Source: SAR202 cluster bacterium bin22
GTDB taxonomy: Bacteria > Chloroflexota > Dehalococcoidia > Lucifugimonadales > UBA3495
Reading direction: 5' to 3'
Assembly (NCBI GenBank): GCA_002238505.1
Contig: MPMM01000001.1
Span: 434,001-498,000, forward strand
Length of the DNA: 64,000 nt
This document shows positions 1-9,701 of the stretch, piece by piece. The notes below the pieces were generated by a model, which was not told the origin of the DNA, did no database searches, and worked only from the letters and a program-made list of their open reading frames with translations. The position numbers and the translations under genes were made by a program. Position 1 is the stretch's first letter. Each line of letters begins with the position of its first letter.

Positions 1-388
1 CGTTGGCAAAACATATGGGGCAGTTAAGGTTGCAGTTGGTGTTGACTTCGATAAGCCCCAGGCAGATGTGCTGCTTGTGTTCAGGGCAAAGGCCGCAGTC
101 CAGGGGGCAGCCCCTGTCCACTTCGGTGCTGAAGTCCAGGGGAATAGTTCCGGGTTTGTTAAAGCCAATAGAGTCCACGTACATCTTCGCGTCGGAACTG
201 ATAATCCCTTCAAACCATCCGTGGTCTGGACAGCGCTTTCGCATGTACACCCGGTTATCCCGCAGGATTATCTGGGCGTCAATAACGGCTTTACACTCAG
301 GGCAAATGCTTCGCGTTAATTCATGGAAAATGTAGTCAGCGTCCTGCTTGACCCGGGGAGTTTCCACTGGACGGTTGGTTTCTGTCAT
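1..388 (-). CDS. Radical SAM protein, MJ0619/Tes/TrsS-like (3' part cut by window edge)
   Basis: Reading leftward from an ATG at 388 there is an open frame of 129 codons that runs off the window. It has Cys29/Cys32 (CPEC) in a zinc-ribbon-like segment, a CPDHG motif at 53-57, a GCPLDCGLCPEH segment at 93-104, and the start of a radical SAM CxxxCxxC motif at Cys119, Cys123 and Cys126 (CNLNCPICF). This N-terminal arrangement ahead of the Fe-S motif is what I know from the family that includes methanogen MJ0619, the tetraether-lipid synthase Tes and TrsS. The reaction catalysed here cannot be told: the substrate-binding part and any second cluster motif lie outside. It is divergent from the CoA-transferase gene at 582. 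Confidence 0.8.
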   Translation of the reverse strand, partial: MTETNRPVETPRVKQDADYIFHELTRSICPECKAVIDAQIILRDNRVYMRKRCPDHGWFEGIISSDAKMYVDSIGFNKPGTIPLDFSTEVDRGCPLDCGLCPEHKQHICLGLIEVNTNCNLNCPICFAN

Positions 389-581
389 CGGCTCTCCAGC
401 TAAGAATTGTTCAATTTGCGGGCGACACCTGTGTGTCACAGGGCGCCCTTCAATTCAATTGTAAACCAGGACGATGAAAAGCGTTTCTCCTTCGGGGTAA
501 GTTATACTCCAGGGTACGTTGTGTGCACCGGAAGGAACGGATCTTCATGTCCTTCGGGCGCCGGATTGGAGTACCAGAACT

Positions 582-1787
582 ATGAACAATGGCAAGCTGC
601 CCCTTGAAGGCATGACAGTCCTTGACCTGACCCAGATTATGGCCGGCCCAGTATGCACAATGCTTTTGGCGGATATGGGCGCCGACGTCATCAAGATTGA
701 GAAACCCAACGGTGGCGACGATACGCGCAGGATGGGGCCGCCATTCACGGGGGAATGGGCCTCGGGATTTCTGGCCCTGAATCGAAACAAGCGCAGCCTG
801 GCCCTGAACTTGCGGGAGGAACCAGGGCGGGAGGTCTTTAAACGACTGTTGCTGGATTCCGACGTTGTGGTGGAGAACTTCAGGCCAGGCGTGATGGACC
901 GGCTGGGACTGGGGTACTCCAGCTTGTCTGAGATTAAGCCTGGACTGATTTACTGCTGCATCTCCGGATTTGGCGCCACCGGTCCCTATCGCAATCGCGG
1001 GGGTTTTGACCTGGTGGCCCAGGGTATGAGCGGTTTAATGAGCATCACCGGGTTTCCGGATGGTCCTCCCGCCAAGGTGGGAGTGCCCATAACCGACATT
1101 TCAGCGGGAACCCAGGCAGCCTTCGGTATTCTCAGCGCCTATATCCATGCTCTCAAGACGGGTCAGGGGCAAATGGTGGACGCATCTTTGTTGGAGGCGG
1201 GAATTTTCTACACAATCTGGGAATCGTCCCTGTATTTCTCGGAGGGCGAGATACCAGGCCCGCTGGGCTCTGCTCACCGGGTTTCGGCCCCCTACCAGGC
1301 CCTGCGTACCAGCGATGGGTACATCAACATTGGCGCGGCTACACAAGCAACCTGGGAGCAATTTTGCCGGGCCACCGGGCTGGAAGACCTGATAGAAGAC
1401 GAGAGATTTCACAGACCTGGAGACAGGAAGTCAAGAGAAAAAGAACTGGCGGAGTTGCTGGAAATAACCCTCTCCCAGCAATCCACCGGCTACTGGCTGG
1501 ACCTCCTTGAACAGGCTGGGGTAGTGGCCGGTCCGATCTACAATATGGAGCAGGTCTATGATGACCCCCAGGTACATGCCAGGGATATGGTGGTGAACCT
1601 GGAGGATAAGGAATTGGGAACCCTGCGCCATATCGGGGTGCCGGTCAAATTGTCTGAGACACCTGGTGGTGTCAGGCAAAGAGCGCCGGCTCTGGGCGAA
1701 CACAGCAAGGAAATCTTGTCCAACGCGGGGTACATGAAGGATGAGATTGATGCGCTGTTAGAGTCCGGTGTCGTGGTTTGCCAATAA
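582..1787 (+). CDS. CaiB/BaiF (family III) CoA-transferase
   Basis: A 401-residue protein that moves CoA between carboxylic acids; the partner acids cannot be deduced. Family hallmarks are the N-terminal LPLEGMTVLDLTQIMAGP segment, GADVIKIEKP at about 34-42, ENFRPGVMDRLGLGY at about 99-112, and the GGFDLVAQG motif holding the catalytic aspartate, Asp143. Length is normal for the family (about 400). The frame is open upstream to 519, but the ATG at 582 is chosen because family homology starts there and a GGAG lies 10 bases before it. The gene stands alone and faces a radical SAM gene divergently. Distant relatives include formyl-CoA and carnitine CoA-transferases. Confidence 0.9.
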   Translation: MNNGKLPLEGMTVLDLTQIMAGPVCTMLLADMGADVIKIEKPNGGDDTRRMGPPFTGEWASGFLALNRNKRSLALNLREEPGREVFKRLLLDSDVVVENFRPGVMDRLGLGYSSLSEIKPGLIYCCISGFGATGPYRNRGGFDLVAQGMSGLMSITGFPDGPPAKVGVPITDISAGTQAAFGILSAYIHALKTGQGQMVDASLLEAGIFYTIWESSLYFSEGEIPGPLGSAHRVSAPYQALRTSDGYINIGAATQATWEQFCRATGLEDLIEDERFHRPGDRKSREKELAELLEITLSQQSTGYWLDLLEQAGVVAGPIYNMEQVYDDPQVHARDMVVNLEDKELGTLRHIGVPVKLSETPGGVRQRAPALGEHSKEILSNAGYMKDEIDALLESGVVVCQ

Positions 1788-2068
1788 TCTCAGGGGTAGC
1801 TTCTCCGAGCTTGACCTGGAGGTCATTCTGGGAAGTCCAGTGGGGTATCTTTTGGGCCCAAGCGGGTAAGGGCCCGAGTGGGGGAGTCTTGTCCACCCGG
1901 TAAGACTTCGTGCAAGGTGAAGCGACTTGGCCGTAGAGGAGTTGCCTCCGGTCAGGGCAGTCGGGCGGTAAGACTCCGGTCAGCAACAGGGTGCATTATT
2001 CTGCAAGAGCCCTCACCAACCATACCAATGCCTTGACGGAGCGATGGAATCAAACGAGGGCCCAGGCG
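1788..2068. other. Intergenic region between convergent genes
   Basis: No gene recognised on either strand. A 10-base direct repeat (cggtaagact) occurs at 1898-1907 and 1966-1975. No terminator with a clear T-run was seen. Confidence 0.4.
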
Positions 2069-2896
2069 TCAGCCTTGCCGCCAGGGAAGCCCGTCGGTGG
2101 CCTCCAGAAAACGGTTGATGAGGCGCTGGCTGGAAACTATTACGCTGGGCGTGAAGAGATTTGCGTCATTCCCTTGGCGGTCCACCACATTCCCTCCGGC
2201 TTCCCGGGCCAGCAGCAGTCCGCTGGCGCTGTCCCATGGTGAAAGGGAGTGGTGAAAGTAAAGGTCTACCCGGCCCGCCGCTGCGTAGGCCATCCCCAGT
2301 GCCGACGATCCCAGCAGCCGCATTGTTTGGAACCCCGGCCAGAGGTGCCGGATCATGTCCAGGGCCGTGGCGGCCTTGTCGTCGTAGTACCCCAGGTCGA
2401 AGCTCAGAACGCAGTCGGGAATCTCCTGGCGGTCGGAGACTGACATTGGTTCACCGTTGAGGTAGGCTCCCTGCCCTGCTTCAGCAGTAAAGATTTCTTC
2501 CTTTATGGGGTCGTAAGTTACGCCCAGCACAGTTTGGTCGCCCTTTGCCAGGGCCACGACAACGCAAAAATGGGGTATTCCTTCAGCGAAATTGCGGGTT
2601 CCGTCTATGGGGTCTATCACCCACCGGTAGGGCGAGCCGGTTTCCACCGGACTGGACTCTTCCGAGAGGATGCTGAAGTCCGGGTACTCGCCTTGAACCA
2701 GGTCTAGAATGATTCTTTCGGCTGCCAGGTCAACATCGGTAACGATGTCGGCCCGTCCTTTGAACCTTACTTCCTTTTCGGTGAGGAACCGTTCCTTGAC
2801 TAATTCGCCGGCGGCACGGGCAGCCTCAACGGAAACGTCCAATGCTGAACGTCCGCTTCTGGACTGTGGAACAGGATCGCTAACTGGCTGGTTCAT
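2069..2896 (-). CDS. Inositol monophosphatase family phosphatase
   Basis: A 275-residue soluble Mg-dependent, Li-sensitive-type sugar phosphatase. It carries the metal-binding signature WVIDPIDGTRNF (about residues 91-102), the upstream ILSEES glutamate motif (about 75-80) and the C-terminal SPWDSASG motif, with the metal-ligand Asp in WD. Family members hydrolyse inositol-1-phosphate, fructose-1,6-bisphosphate, histidinol phosphate or 3'-phosphoadenosine phosphate; the sequence alone does not choose among these. AGGA lies 7 bases before the ATG. It is followed downstream by the convergent CoA-transferase gene, and upstream by trpS on the same strand 81 bases away, so the two may be co-transcribed. 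Confidence 0.88.
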   Translation of the reverse strand: MNQPVSDPVPQSRSGRSALDVSVEAARAAGELVKERFLTEKEVRFKGRADIVTDVDLAAERIILDLVQGEYPDFSILSEESSPVETGSPYRWVIDPIDGTRNFAEGIPHFCVVVALAKGDQTVLGVTYDPIKEEIFTAEAGQGAYLNGEPMSVSDRQEIPDCVLSFDLGYYDDKAATALDMIRHLWPGFQTMRLLGSSALGMAYAAAGRVDLYFHHSLSPWDSASGLLLAREAGGNVVDRQGNDANLFTPSVIVSSQRLINRFLEATDGLPWRQG

Positions 2897-2977
2897 AAGT
2901 GGTTCCTGACGGGCCAGGCAGGCATTGAATAGCCCGACTGTTCATTGGATAAAGAAGCCGGGGCACCGGAATGGACG

Positions 2978-4012
2978 CTAAACCGGTTTACCCAACCCCA
3001 TCTTTTCGTAAACTTCGGCGATGGTCTCGCGAGCGATAGCGCGGGCCCTCTTGCCACCCTCGAAGAGGACTTCTCTCACATAGTCGGGTTTTTCTTCCAA
3101 CTCGCGGCGGCGTTCCCTCAATGGTTCAAGGAAGTCATTAACGCTGCCGGCCAGGTGACGCTTACAGTCCACGCAACCGCGCTGGGCGGTCGTACATTCG
3201 GAATAGACCTGGGCGACATCCTTTTCGGAACTGAATATCTTGTGCAGGGAATAAACGTTGCATACCTCGGGGCGGCCTGGGTCGCTGCGGCGCTGGCGCT
3301 GGGGATCAGTGAACGCTGTCAGTACCCGCTGGGTAGTCTCTTCCGATGTTGATGCCAGGTCAATGTGGTTGTCCAGGGACTTGCTCATCTTTTGCTGGCC
3401 TTCCAGGCCCAGGATGAGCGGAGCCTCGGTCAGCTTTGCCTGGGGCTCGGGAAAAGTATCCCCGAAACGGTAATTGAAACGCCGCACGATCTCCCTCGCC
3501 AGTTCCAGGTGAGGCAACTGGTCCTGGCCAACGGGAACCGTGTCCGCCTTGTAAATTATGATGTCTGCGGTCTGCAGCACCGGGTAACCCACCAGACCGT
3601 AATTGACGCTCTCTTCCGTCTCGTCCATCTGCCGCACTTTTTCCTTGAAAGTGGGCACTCTCATCAGCCAGCCCAAAGGCGTCACCATGCTGAGCAGGGT
3701 ATGCAAGGTCATTACTTCGGGGACGTGGGACTGAATAAAAACCGTGCTTTGTTCTGGATCTACCCCTGCTGCCAGCCAGTCCAGAGCCATTTCGTGGATG
3801 TTGGGCTGAATGTTGGCAACCTCGGCCGGATCCTCAATTGTGGTGAGGGCGTGGATGTCAACGATGCTGTATATGCATTCGTAGTCGTTCTGAAGCCTTA
3901 CCCAGTTATCCAGGGCTCCCAGGTAATTTCCCAGGTGCAACTTGCCTGTGGGCCTCATTCCCGACAGGATAGTGCCACGAGCAGTGGTAGAGGCTTCGCC
4001 TTGTGAAACCAT
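2978..4012 (-). CDS. trpS: Tryptophanyl-tRNA synthetase
   Basis: Charges tRNA-Trp with tryptophan (class Ic synthetase, cytosolic homodimer). The 344-residue length is typical. Visible signatures are GMRPTGKLHLGNYLGAL at about 18-34 (the HIGH-like motif is HLGN), the conserved VGQDQLPHLELAREI segment, and the KMSKSLDN motif in the second half. CxxC-type cysteines occur in the C-terminal part (CTTAQRGCVDCK), as in many bacterial TrpRS. Start is the ATG at 4012; the next upstream part has no better candidate. An extended -10 box lies about 80 bases upstream (4092-4100). Confidence 0.96.
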   Translation of the reverse strand: MVSQGEASTTARGTILSGMRPTGKLHLGNYLGALDNWVRLQNDYECIYSIVDIHALTTIEDPAEVANIQPNIHEMALDWLAAGVDPEQSTVFIQSHVPEVMTLHTLLSMVTPLGWLMRVPTFKEKVRQMDETEESVNYGLVGYPVLQTADIIIYKADTVPVGQDQLPHLELAREIVRRFNYRFGDTFPEPQAKLTEAPLILGLEGQQKMSKSLDNHIDLASTSEETTQRVLTAFTDPQRQRRSDPGRPEVCNVYSLHKIFSSEKDVAQVYSECTTAQRGCVDCKRHLAGSVNDFLEPLRERRRELEEKPDYVREVLFEGGKRARAIARETIAEVYEKMGLGKPV

Positions 4013-4499
4013 ATTTTCGTTCCCGTAACGGTGAATTTACCTTATGAATCTGGAAATGATGGTTACGATTTTCGCAACTAACATCGCTGAAAGTCTAGCA
4101 CGGTGATTCAGAAAGGGGCAACACAAGCGTGGACCATTATTGGCACTGCGCCACCGCACTTCAACCCTCATTCTCCCTGGCTCTATTTGAGTTCGCGCCA
4201 CTGACATTCTCCCCTTCCCATATTGCATTGATCTCGTCTACCATTGGGATAGCTTGACTGGAAATCAGAAAGACCCTGGCAGGCGCCGTACATAACACTT
4301 CCCGGAGTCCGAAACCTCGGGATAAAGGCAGTAGGGCCCTTGCCACGGGATTCCTGGACCGCCAGAAAGAAGTGCCAAAGTACAAGTAAGCTCAATTGAG
4401 GTGAAATGGCAGGAGAAATCTATTTTCCGCATGTCTGCTTCCGTGCCATGAGGTTCGATTGTCCTGATTAAGGTTACCAAATACCTTTCGGCTTAAAAG
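4013..4499. other. Intergenic region, trpS to Nudix gene
   Basis: About 490 bases between divergent genes. Apart from the trpS promoter candidate, I recognise no gene or RNA. Short open frames on the minus strand have no family resemblance and overlap each other. Confidence 0.4.
4092..4100 (-). promoter_or_regulatory. Candidate extended -10 promoter of trpS
   Basis: On the minus strand the sequence reads TGC-TAGACT. No convincing -35 box was seen. It lies about 80 bases upstream of the trpS ATG. Confidence 0.45.
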
Positions 4500-4943
4500 G
4501 TGGGTGTGTATACTTGGTACGTGACCCAGGAACTTGGAAGGCCGCTGGTGGGCGTGGGTGTGGTTTTTGTGAGGGAAGACCGGGTCTTCCTGGCCAGGCG
4601 GAGTGGCGCCCATGGAGAAGGTACCTGGGCTTCCGCCGGTGGCCACCTGGAATGGGGTGAGACCCTGGAGGAGTGTGCGCGGCGGGAGGCACTGGAAGAG
4701 CTCGGGTTGATTGTGGGCGACCTGAAGTTCCTCTGCATCAGCAACATAATTGCCTACGATCGGCACTACGTGGACGTGGAGTTTCTGGCGGATATCGGCG
4801 AGCAGGAGCCACGACTCGCCGAGCCTGAAGCCTTTTCCCATTCGGGATGGTTCCCCCTGGATGATTTGCCCCAACCCCTTTTTCAGGCTGTAACACTTGC
4901 CCTGGAAAGCTACCGCTCCGGAACCCACTACTTTTCCAGTTGA
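4500..4943 (+). CDS. Nudix hydrolase
   Basis: A 147-residue hydrolase of nucleoside diphosphates linked to another moiety. The Nudix box is complete and canonical: GGHLEWGETLEECARREALEELGL fits GX5EX7REUXEEXGU, at about residues 47-70. The sequence WFPLDDLPQPL near the C-terminus is the usual substrate-side loop of MutT/ADP-ribose-type members. The substrate (oxidised dNTP, ADP-ribose or other) cannot be fixed. Three in-frame GTG codons (4500, 4506, 4521) could start it; an AAAAGG at 4495-4500 best fits the GTG at 4506. Confidence 0.88.
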   Translation: MGVYTWYVTQELGRPLVGVGVVFVREDRVFLARRSGAHGEGTWASAGGHLEWGETLEECARREALEELGLIVGDLKFLCISNIIAYDRHYVDVEFLADIGEQEPRLAEPEAFSHSGWFPLDDLPQPLFQAVTLALESYRSGTHYFSS

Positions 4944-5098
4944 AAGAGGTGAGCGCTTCCAAAGCTGGTTCAGGTCGGGAATCCTGGCGTTTTCCGGTGG
5001 GATACTCTTCTCCAGTGGCAGGCGCCGCTCTAGTCAGGAATCAGGGTTGCGTCATGGGCGGCAGTCGTATCTGGAGGAGAGCCAATCAGATACGATTG

Positions 5099-5107
5099 TG
5101 GTATAAT
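5099..5107 (+). promoter_or_regulatory. Extended -10 promoter of gyrB
   Basis: TGG-TATAAT. No clear -35 box, as expected for an extended -10 site. It would give a leader of about 220 nt before gyrB that contains small GC hairpins around 5235-5290. Confidence 0.6.
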
Positions 5108-5224
5108 GAAACAAATCACAAATTATCAACCACGGCAAATCTACACCATTTGATAGATAGCTCATCCTAATTTGTTTGCTCCGGCCTCAATCGGACCAAC
5201 TATTCCGGCAATTCAACAGTCTGA

Positions 5225-7351
<2,127 letters not shown>

Positions 7352-7400
7352 TTTTGGCATTGAATGTCGAGCTCATTGCCGGCAGTTTCGGGGCCCTCGT

Positions 7401-7429
7401 TTGGAAAAAGGTCGCCAATGCCTTATAAT
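7401..7429 (+). promoter_or_regulatory. Sigma-70-type promoter of rpsT
   Basis: TTGGAA (7401-7406), 17-base spacer, TATAAT (7424-7429). It lies 54 bases upstream of the rpsT start and gives rpsT its own promoter downstream of gyrB. Confidence 0.75.
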
Positions 7430-7482
7430 ATCGGTTCGACAGTTACTGTCTGCATTTAGTTCATAATTGACGGAGGAATCAG

Positions 7483-7737
7483 TTGCCAGCCAAGAAGGCC
7501 GCTCGCCAGTCTGTAAAACGTGCCCAGCGAAACCAAAGTGTTCGAAGGACCACCCGTAGTGCAATAGCCGGCGCTCGCCGTGCGGTAAGGTCAGGTGATA
7601 CCGAGGTTGCCGAGCCCGCGATTCGCCACGCCATCAGTTTGCTGGATAAGGCGGTCAAGAAGGGCATTCTGCACAAGAACAACGCCTCCCGCCGCAAGTC
7701 AAGGCTGGCTGCCAGGTTAAACCAGCTGACGAACTGA
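7483..7737 (+). CDS. rpsT: 30S ribosomal protein S20
   Basis: An 84-residue, very basic, helical protein that binds 16S rRNA early in small-subunit assembly. The sequence pattern is typical: PAKKAARQSVKRAQRN at the N-terminus, then a helix rich in Arg and Ala, DKAVKKGILHKNNASRRKSRL and a short tail. It starts with TTG at 7483, supported by a GGAGG at 7472-7476 six bases upstream; S20 genes often use a TTG start, which in other bacteria is linked to autogenous control. It is bounded by its own promoter and a strong terminator, so it is probably monocistronic. Confidence 0.97.
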   Translation: MPAKKAARQSVKRAQRNQSVRRTTRSAIAGARRAVRSGDTEVAEPAIRHAISLLDKAVKKGILHKNNASRRKSRLAARLNQLTN

Positions 7738-7766
7738 TTCCCACAATACTTCCCTTGTTAATCGCG

Positions 7767-7800
7767 AAGCCGGGCAGTTGTGCCCGGCTTTTCATTGTTT
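7767..7800 (+). terminator. Rho-independent terminator after rpsT
   Basis: A perfect 10-bp stem (aagccgggca / tgcccggctt) with a GTTG loop, followed by a T-rich tail. Confidence 0.88.
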
Positions 7801-7886
7801 ACGAGTATAGGAGCACTGTTGCTGGGGAGTTGAGGCACCTGTTGGCGAGCTGTCATGAATTGCGACGCCTGGCTGACAGTATTAAA

Positions 7887-7926
7887 TTGACATAAATGTT
7901 CTCATTTGATACTCTTTTGAGAACAT
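7887..7926 (+). promoter_or_regulatory. lexA promoter with overlapping inverted-repeat operator
   Basis: TTGACA at 7887-7892, a 17-base spacer and TACTCT at 7910-7915 make a strong promoter. A perfect 9-base inverted repeat, ATGTTCTCA (7896-7904) and TGAGAACAT (7918-7926), spaced by 13 bases, covers the spacer and -10 region. Its position over the promoter of a repressor gene suggests a LexA autoregulatory box. It resembles neither the E. coli CTG-N10-CAG box exactly nor the Bacillus GAAC-N4-GTTC box, though it shares GAAC/GTTC cores in reversed order. Confidence 0.7.
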
Positions 7927-7944
7927 AAGTTTTAAAGGTGTGTA

Positions 7945-8598
7945 ATGACGCTGAACAAGAAGCTGCCAATTCGACGGCAACGAATCCTGGACTTTATTCA
8001 AACTTTCATCGAAGAAAACGGCCTGCCCCCAACGGTGCGAGATATACAGAAGGCTTGCGAAATCAGTTCCACGTCGGTAGTGGATTACAATCTCAGAATT
8101 TTGGACCGGGATGGCTTCTTGAATCGGCGCCCGGACGTGGCCAGGGGAATTGAATTGCTGGATGATGCGGGTCAACCCATGGGTACAGTGCCCCGGGTGC
8201 AGATCGTAGGCCGGATTGCCGCAGGGTCCCCGCTGCCCGCTTTCTCGGCGGAGGGGAACGCCGCCAGCCAGGAATTTGAAACTATTGAGGTTGCGCCGGA
8301 TCTTCCCAAGAGGCACGGTCGTCTATTCGCTTTGGAAGTTCAGGGTCAATCAATGATTGATGCCCTGATAGACGATGGTGACGTTGTGGTTATCAAGCCT
8401 TCCCACCAGGCAGAACAAGGTGAAATGGTTGTAGCGTGGTTGAAGGAAGAAGAGGAAGCCACCCTGAAGAAATTCTATCCTGAAGGTAATCAGGTCAGGT
8501 TGCAACCGGCCAACAGCAGTATGGATCCCATATATTGCTCTGCCGACAATGTGGAGATCCGTGGAAAGGTCGTCAGCGTGATCAGGAAGTTCGTTTAG
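7945..8598 (+). CDS. lexA: LexA repressor, SOS regulator and self-cleaving protease
   Basis: Represses DNA-damage genes until activated RecA triggers its autocleavage. The 217-residue protein has the N-terminal winged helix (RRQRILDFIQTFIEENGLPPTVRDI, with the recognition helix following), the Ala93-Gly94 cleavage site (RIAAGSP), catalytic Ser136 in GQSMIDALIDDGD and catalytic Lys175 in ATLKKF. All parts for self-cleavage are present. AAAGG precedes the ATG by 6 bases. An inverted repeat overlies its promoter, and a strong terminator follows, so the gene is probably a single transcription unit under its own control. RecA is not in the window. Confidence 0.96.
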   Translation: MTLNKKLPIRRQRILDFIQTFIEENGLPPTVRDIQKACEISSTSVVDYNLRILDRDGFLNRRPDVARGIELLDDAGQPMGTVPRVQIVGRIAAGSPLPAFSAEGNAASQEFETIEVAPDLPKRHGRLFALEVQGQSMIDALIDDGDVVVIKPSHQAEQGEMVVAWLKEEEEATLKKFYPEGNQVRLQPANSSMDPIYCSADNVEIRGKVVSVIRKFV

Positions 8599-8627
8599 AC
8601 GAATCGGCCGACAGTTTAAGCGTGGAC

Positions 8628-8662
8628 AACGCTCCACCTCCTCACGAGGTGGAGCGTTTCTT
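8628..8662 (+). terminator. Terminator after lexA
   Basis: A perfect 13-bp stem (8628-8640 with 8646-8658), 5-base loop and a TTTCTTAT tail. It reaches the stop end of the convergent NrtS-like gene, so it may serve both strands. Confidence 0.88.
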
Positions 8663-9080
8663 ATCTGCGACTATTGGTCAGGGCGCCGTAGGTGGCTACC
8701 AGGAAGGGAACGCAATAGGTTAGCGGAATCTTCCAGTACAGGGAGCCATTAACTTGTCCTGTTAACAGAAGGTCCCCCTGGTTAAGGGCTGTCAAAATGC
8801 TGCCTACGACCACTGCTGCAATGGCAGACCGTTTCAGCATCGGCCGGTGAATCAAACTGCACGCTAGGCATTTTGTAGAGCCCGACGCCGGGCCTGCTCC
8901 AGCTCCGTGTTCCAGAGTCTGTCTGGGTTGCCCGAAAGTAAAGGAAAGGGATCCCTGCAGGGCCTTTCCGCACCTTCCACAGGTGTCTTGTTCCGTGTTT
9001 GTATTCAAGAATCCAATTCCGCCCCAAGTGAAATACTTGTCGCTATTTTGGGAGGCCTCGAAACGACTCGCATCCGGCAT
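8661..9080 (-). CDS. Zinc-ribbon plus NrtS-like nitrate/nitrite transporter domain protein
   Basis: The last 58 residues (from MLKRSAIAAVVVG to YGALTNSRR) match the small two-helix NrtS transporter family: VGSILTALNQGD after the first helix, WKIPLTYCVPFLVATYGA in the second. In front of it are paired cysteines CGRC and CLAC about 40 residues apart, a probable zinc ribbon, so this looks like a soluble metal-binding head on a small membrane domain. The transport role comes from the family only. The frame is open to a TTG at 9122; I take the ATG at 9080, since the earlier start lies in a hairpin, but a later start before the first CxxC is possible. Confidence 0.6.
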   Translation of the reverse strand: MPDASRFEASQNSDKYFTWGGIGFLNTNTEQDTCGRCGKALQGSLSFTFGQPRQTLEHGAGAGPASGSTKCLACSLIHRPMLKRSAIAAVVVGSILTALNQGDLLLTGQVNGSLYWKIPLTYCVPFLVATYGALTNSRR

Positions 9081-9112
9081 ACCGATGGAGTTTGCCGTCG
9101 GTCTAAAAGGCC

Positions 9113-9148
9113 GAAGGCGCAACCATCCGACATGGATGTTGCGCCTTC
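9113..9148 (-). terminator. Long hairpin, probable terminator of the DUF5679 gene
   Basis: 15-16 base arms (9113-9128 and 9134-9148) pair with one bulge around a 5-base loop. On the minus strand it is followed by GGCCTTTT, weak but adequate for termination. Confidence 0.55.
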
Positions 9149-9258
9149 ACAGAAAGTGCCGACCGCTCCTGGCTTCACTTTTTCTTGCTCGCCCTGGCAA
9201 GGGGCCACATGCTTCGGTGTGTAAACCAGCTTCTGGCTTACCCCGATTCGCCAGCGAA

Positions 9259-9402
9259 TTAGCTGGACTTGCCGATACGGAAAACCTTCGTGCCACACTC
9301 GGGGCAAGTTCCATGCGTGGCCGGTCGGCCGTTCTTTAACGTTACTTCTTCCGGGTTATTAATCTCCCGCTTGCTGCGGCATTTGAAGCAATAAGCTTCC
9401 AT
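9259..9402 (-). CDS. DUF5679 zinc-ribbon mini-protein
   Basis: A 47-residue protein, shorter than usual gene-finder cut-offs. It has two CxxC pairs, Cys5/Cys8 (AYCFKC) and Cys33/Cys36 (GTCPECGTKVFRIGK), flanking NPEEVTLKNGRPATHG. This is the DUF5679 pattern, known to me as a conserved tiny protein common in Chloroflexota and Actinobacteria; its function is unknown and a zinc-bound knuckle is the likely fold. A GGAGGGAGAGGAGG purine tract runs up to the ATG. The gene has its own TTGACA promoter about 190 bases upstream, leaving an unusually long leader. Confidence 0.88.
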   Translation of the reverse strand: MEAYCFKCRSKREINNPEEVTLKNGRPATHGTCPECGTKVFRIGKSS

Positions 9403-9587
9403 CCTCCTCTCCCTCCAATAAAAAGTTTCTTTAGCAGATTCTCAGGAACCCTGCGTGGTTCAATTGATTTGTCTTCCCAAACTGGCCCCTGTCACGGTGA
9501 AGCTGTCGGCCGTGCCCCCGGTCGGCGCGCCCTTGTCGAATTGCAGGATGGTGCGTGCCTGTGAGGCTTAAGTTTCTGCTACATTAT

Positions 9588-9617
9588 GTAATACAAAAAT
9601 CGGGCGGTGTTTGTCAA
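9588..9617 (-). promoter_or_regulatory. Promoter of the DUF5679 gene
   Basis: Minus-strand TTGACA (9617-9612), 18-base spacer, TATTAC (9593-9588). The transcript would carry a leader of about 180 nt (9403-9580) in which I recognise no known riboswitch. Confidence 0.55.
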
Positions 9618-9701
9618 GGCAGATAGGGGTTGTATCTAGCAGATTCGGTAGTAAAGTGCGAAATTAGTGGCCTAAATGCCAGAAACAGGGTTGATAAGCC
9701 C

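Noticed and set aside
3-335. A 110-codon plus-strand frame at the left edge
   Set aside because: Antisense to the radical SAM gene, which shows real cysteine motifs.
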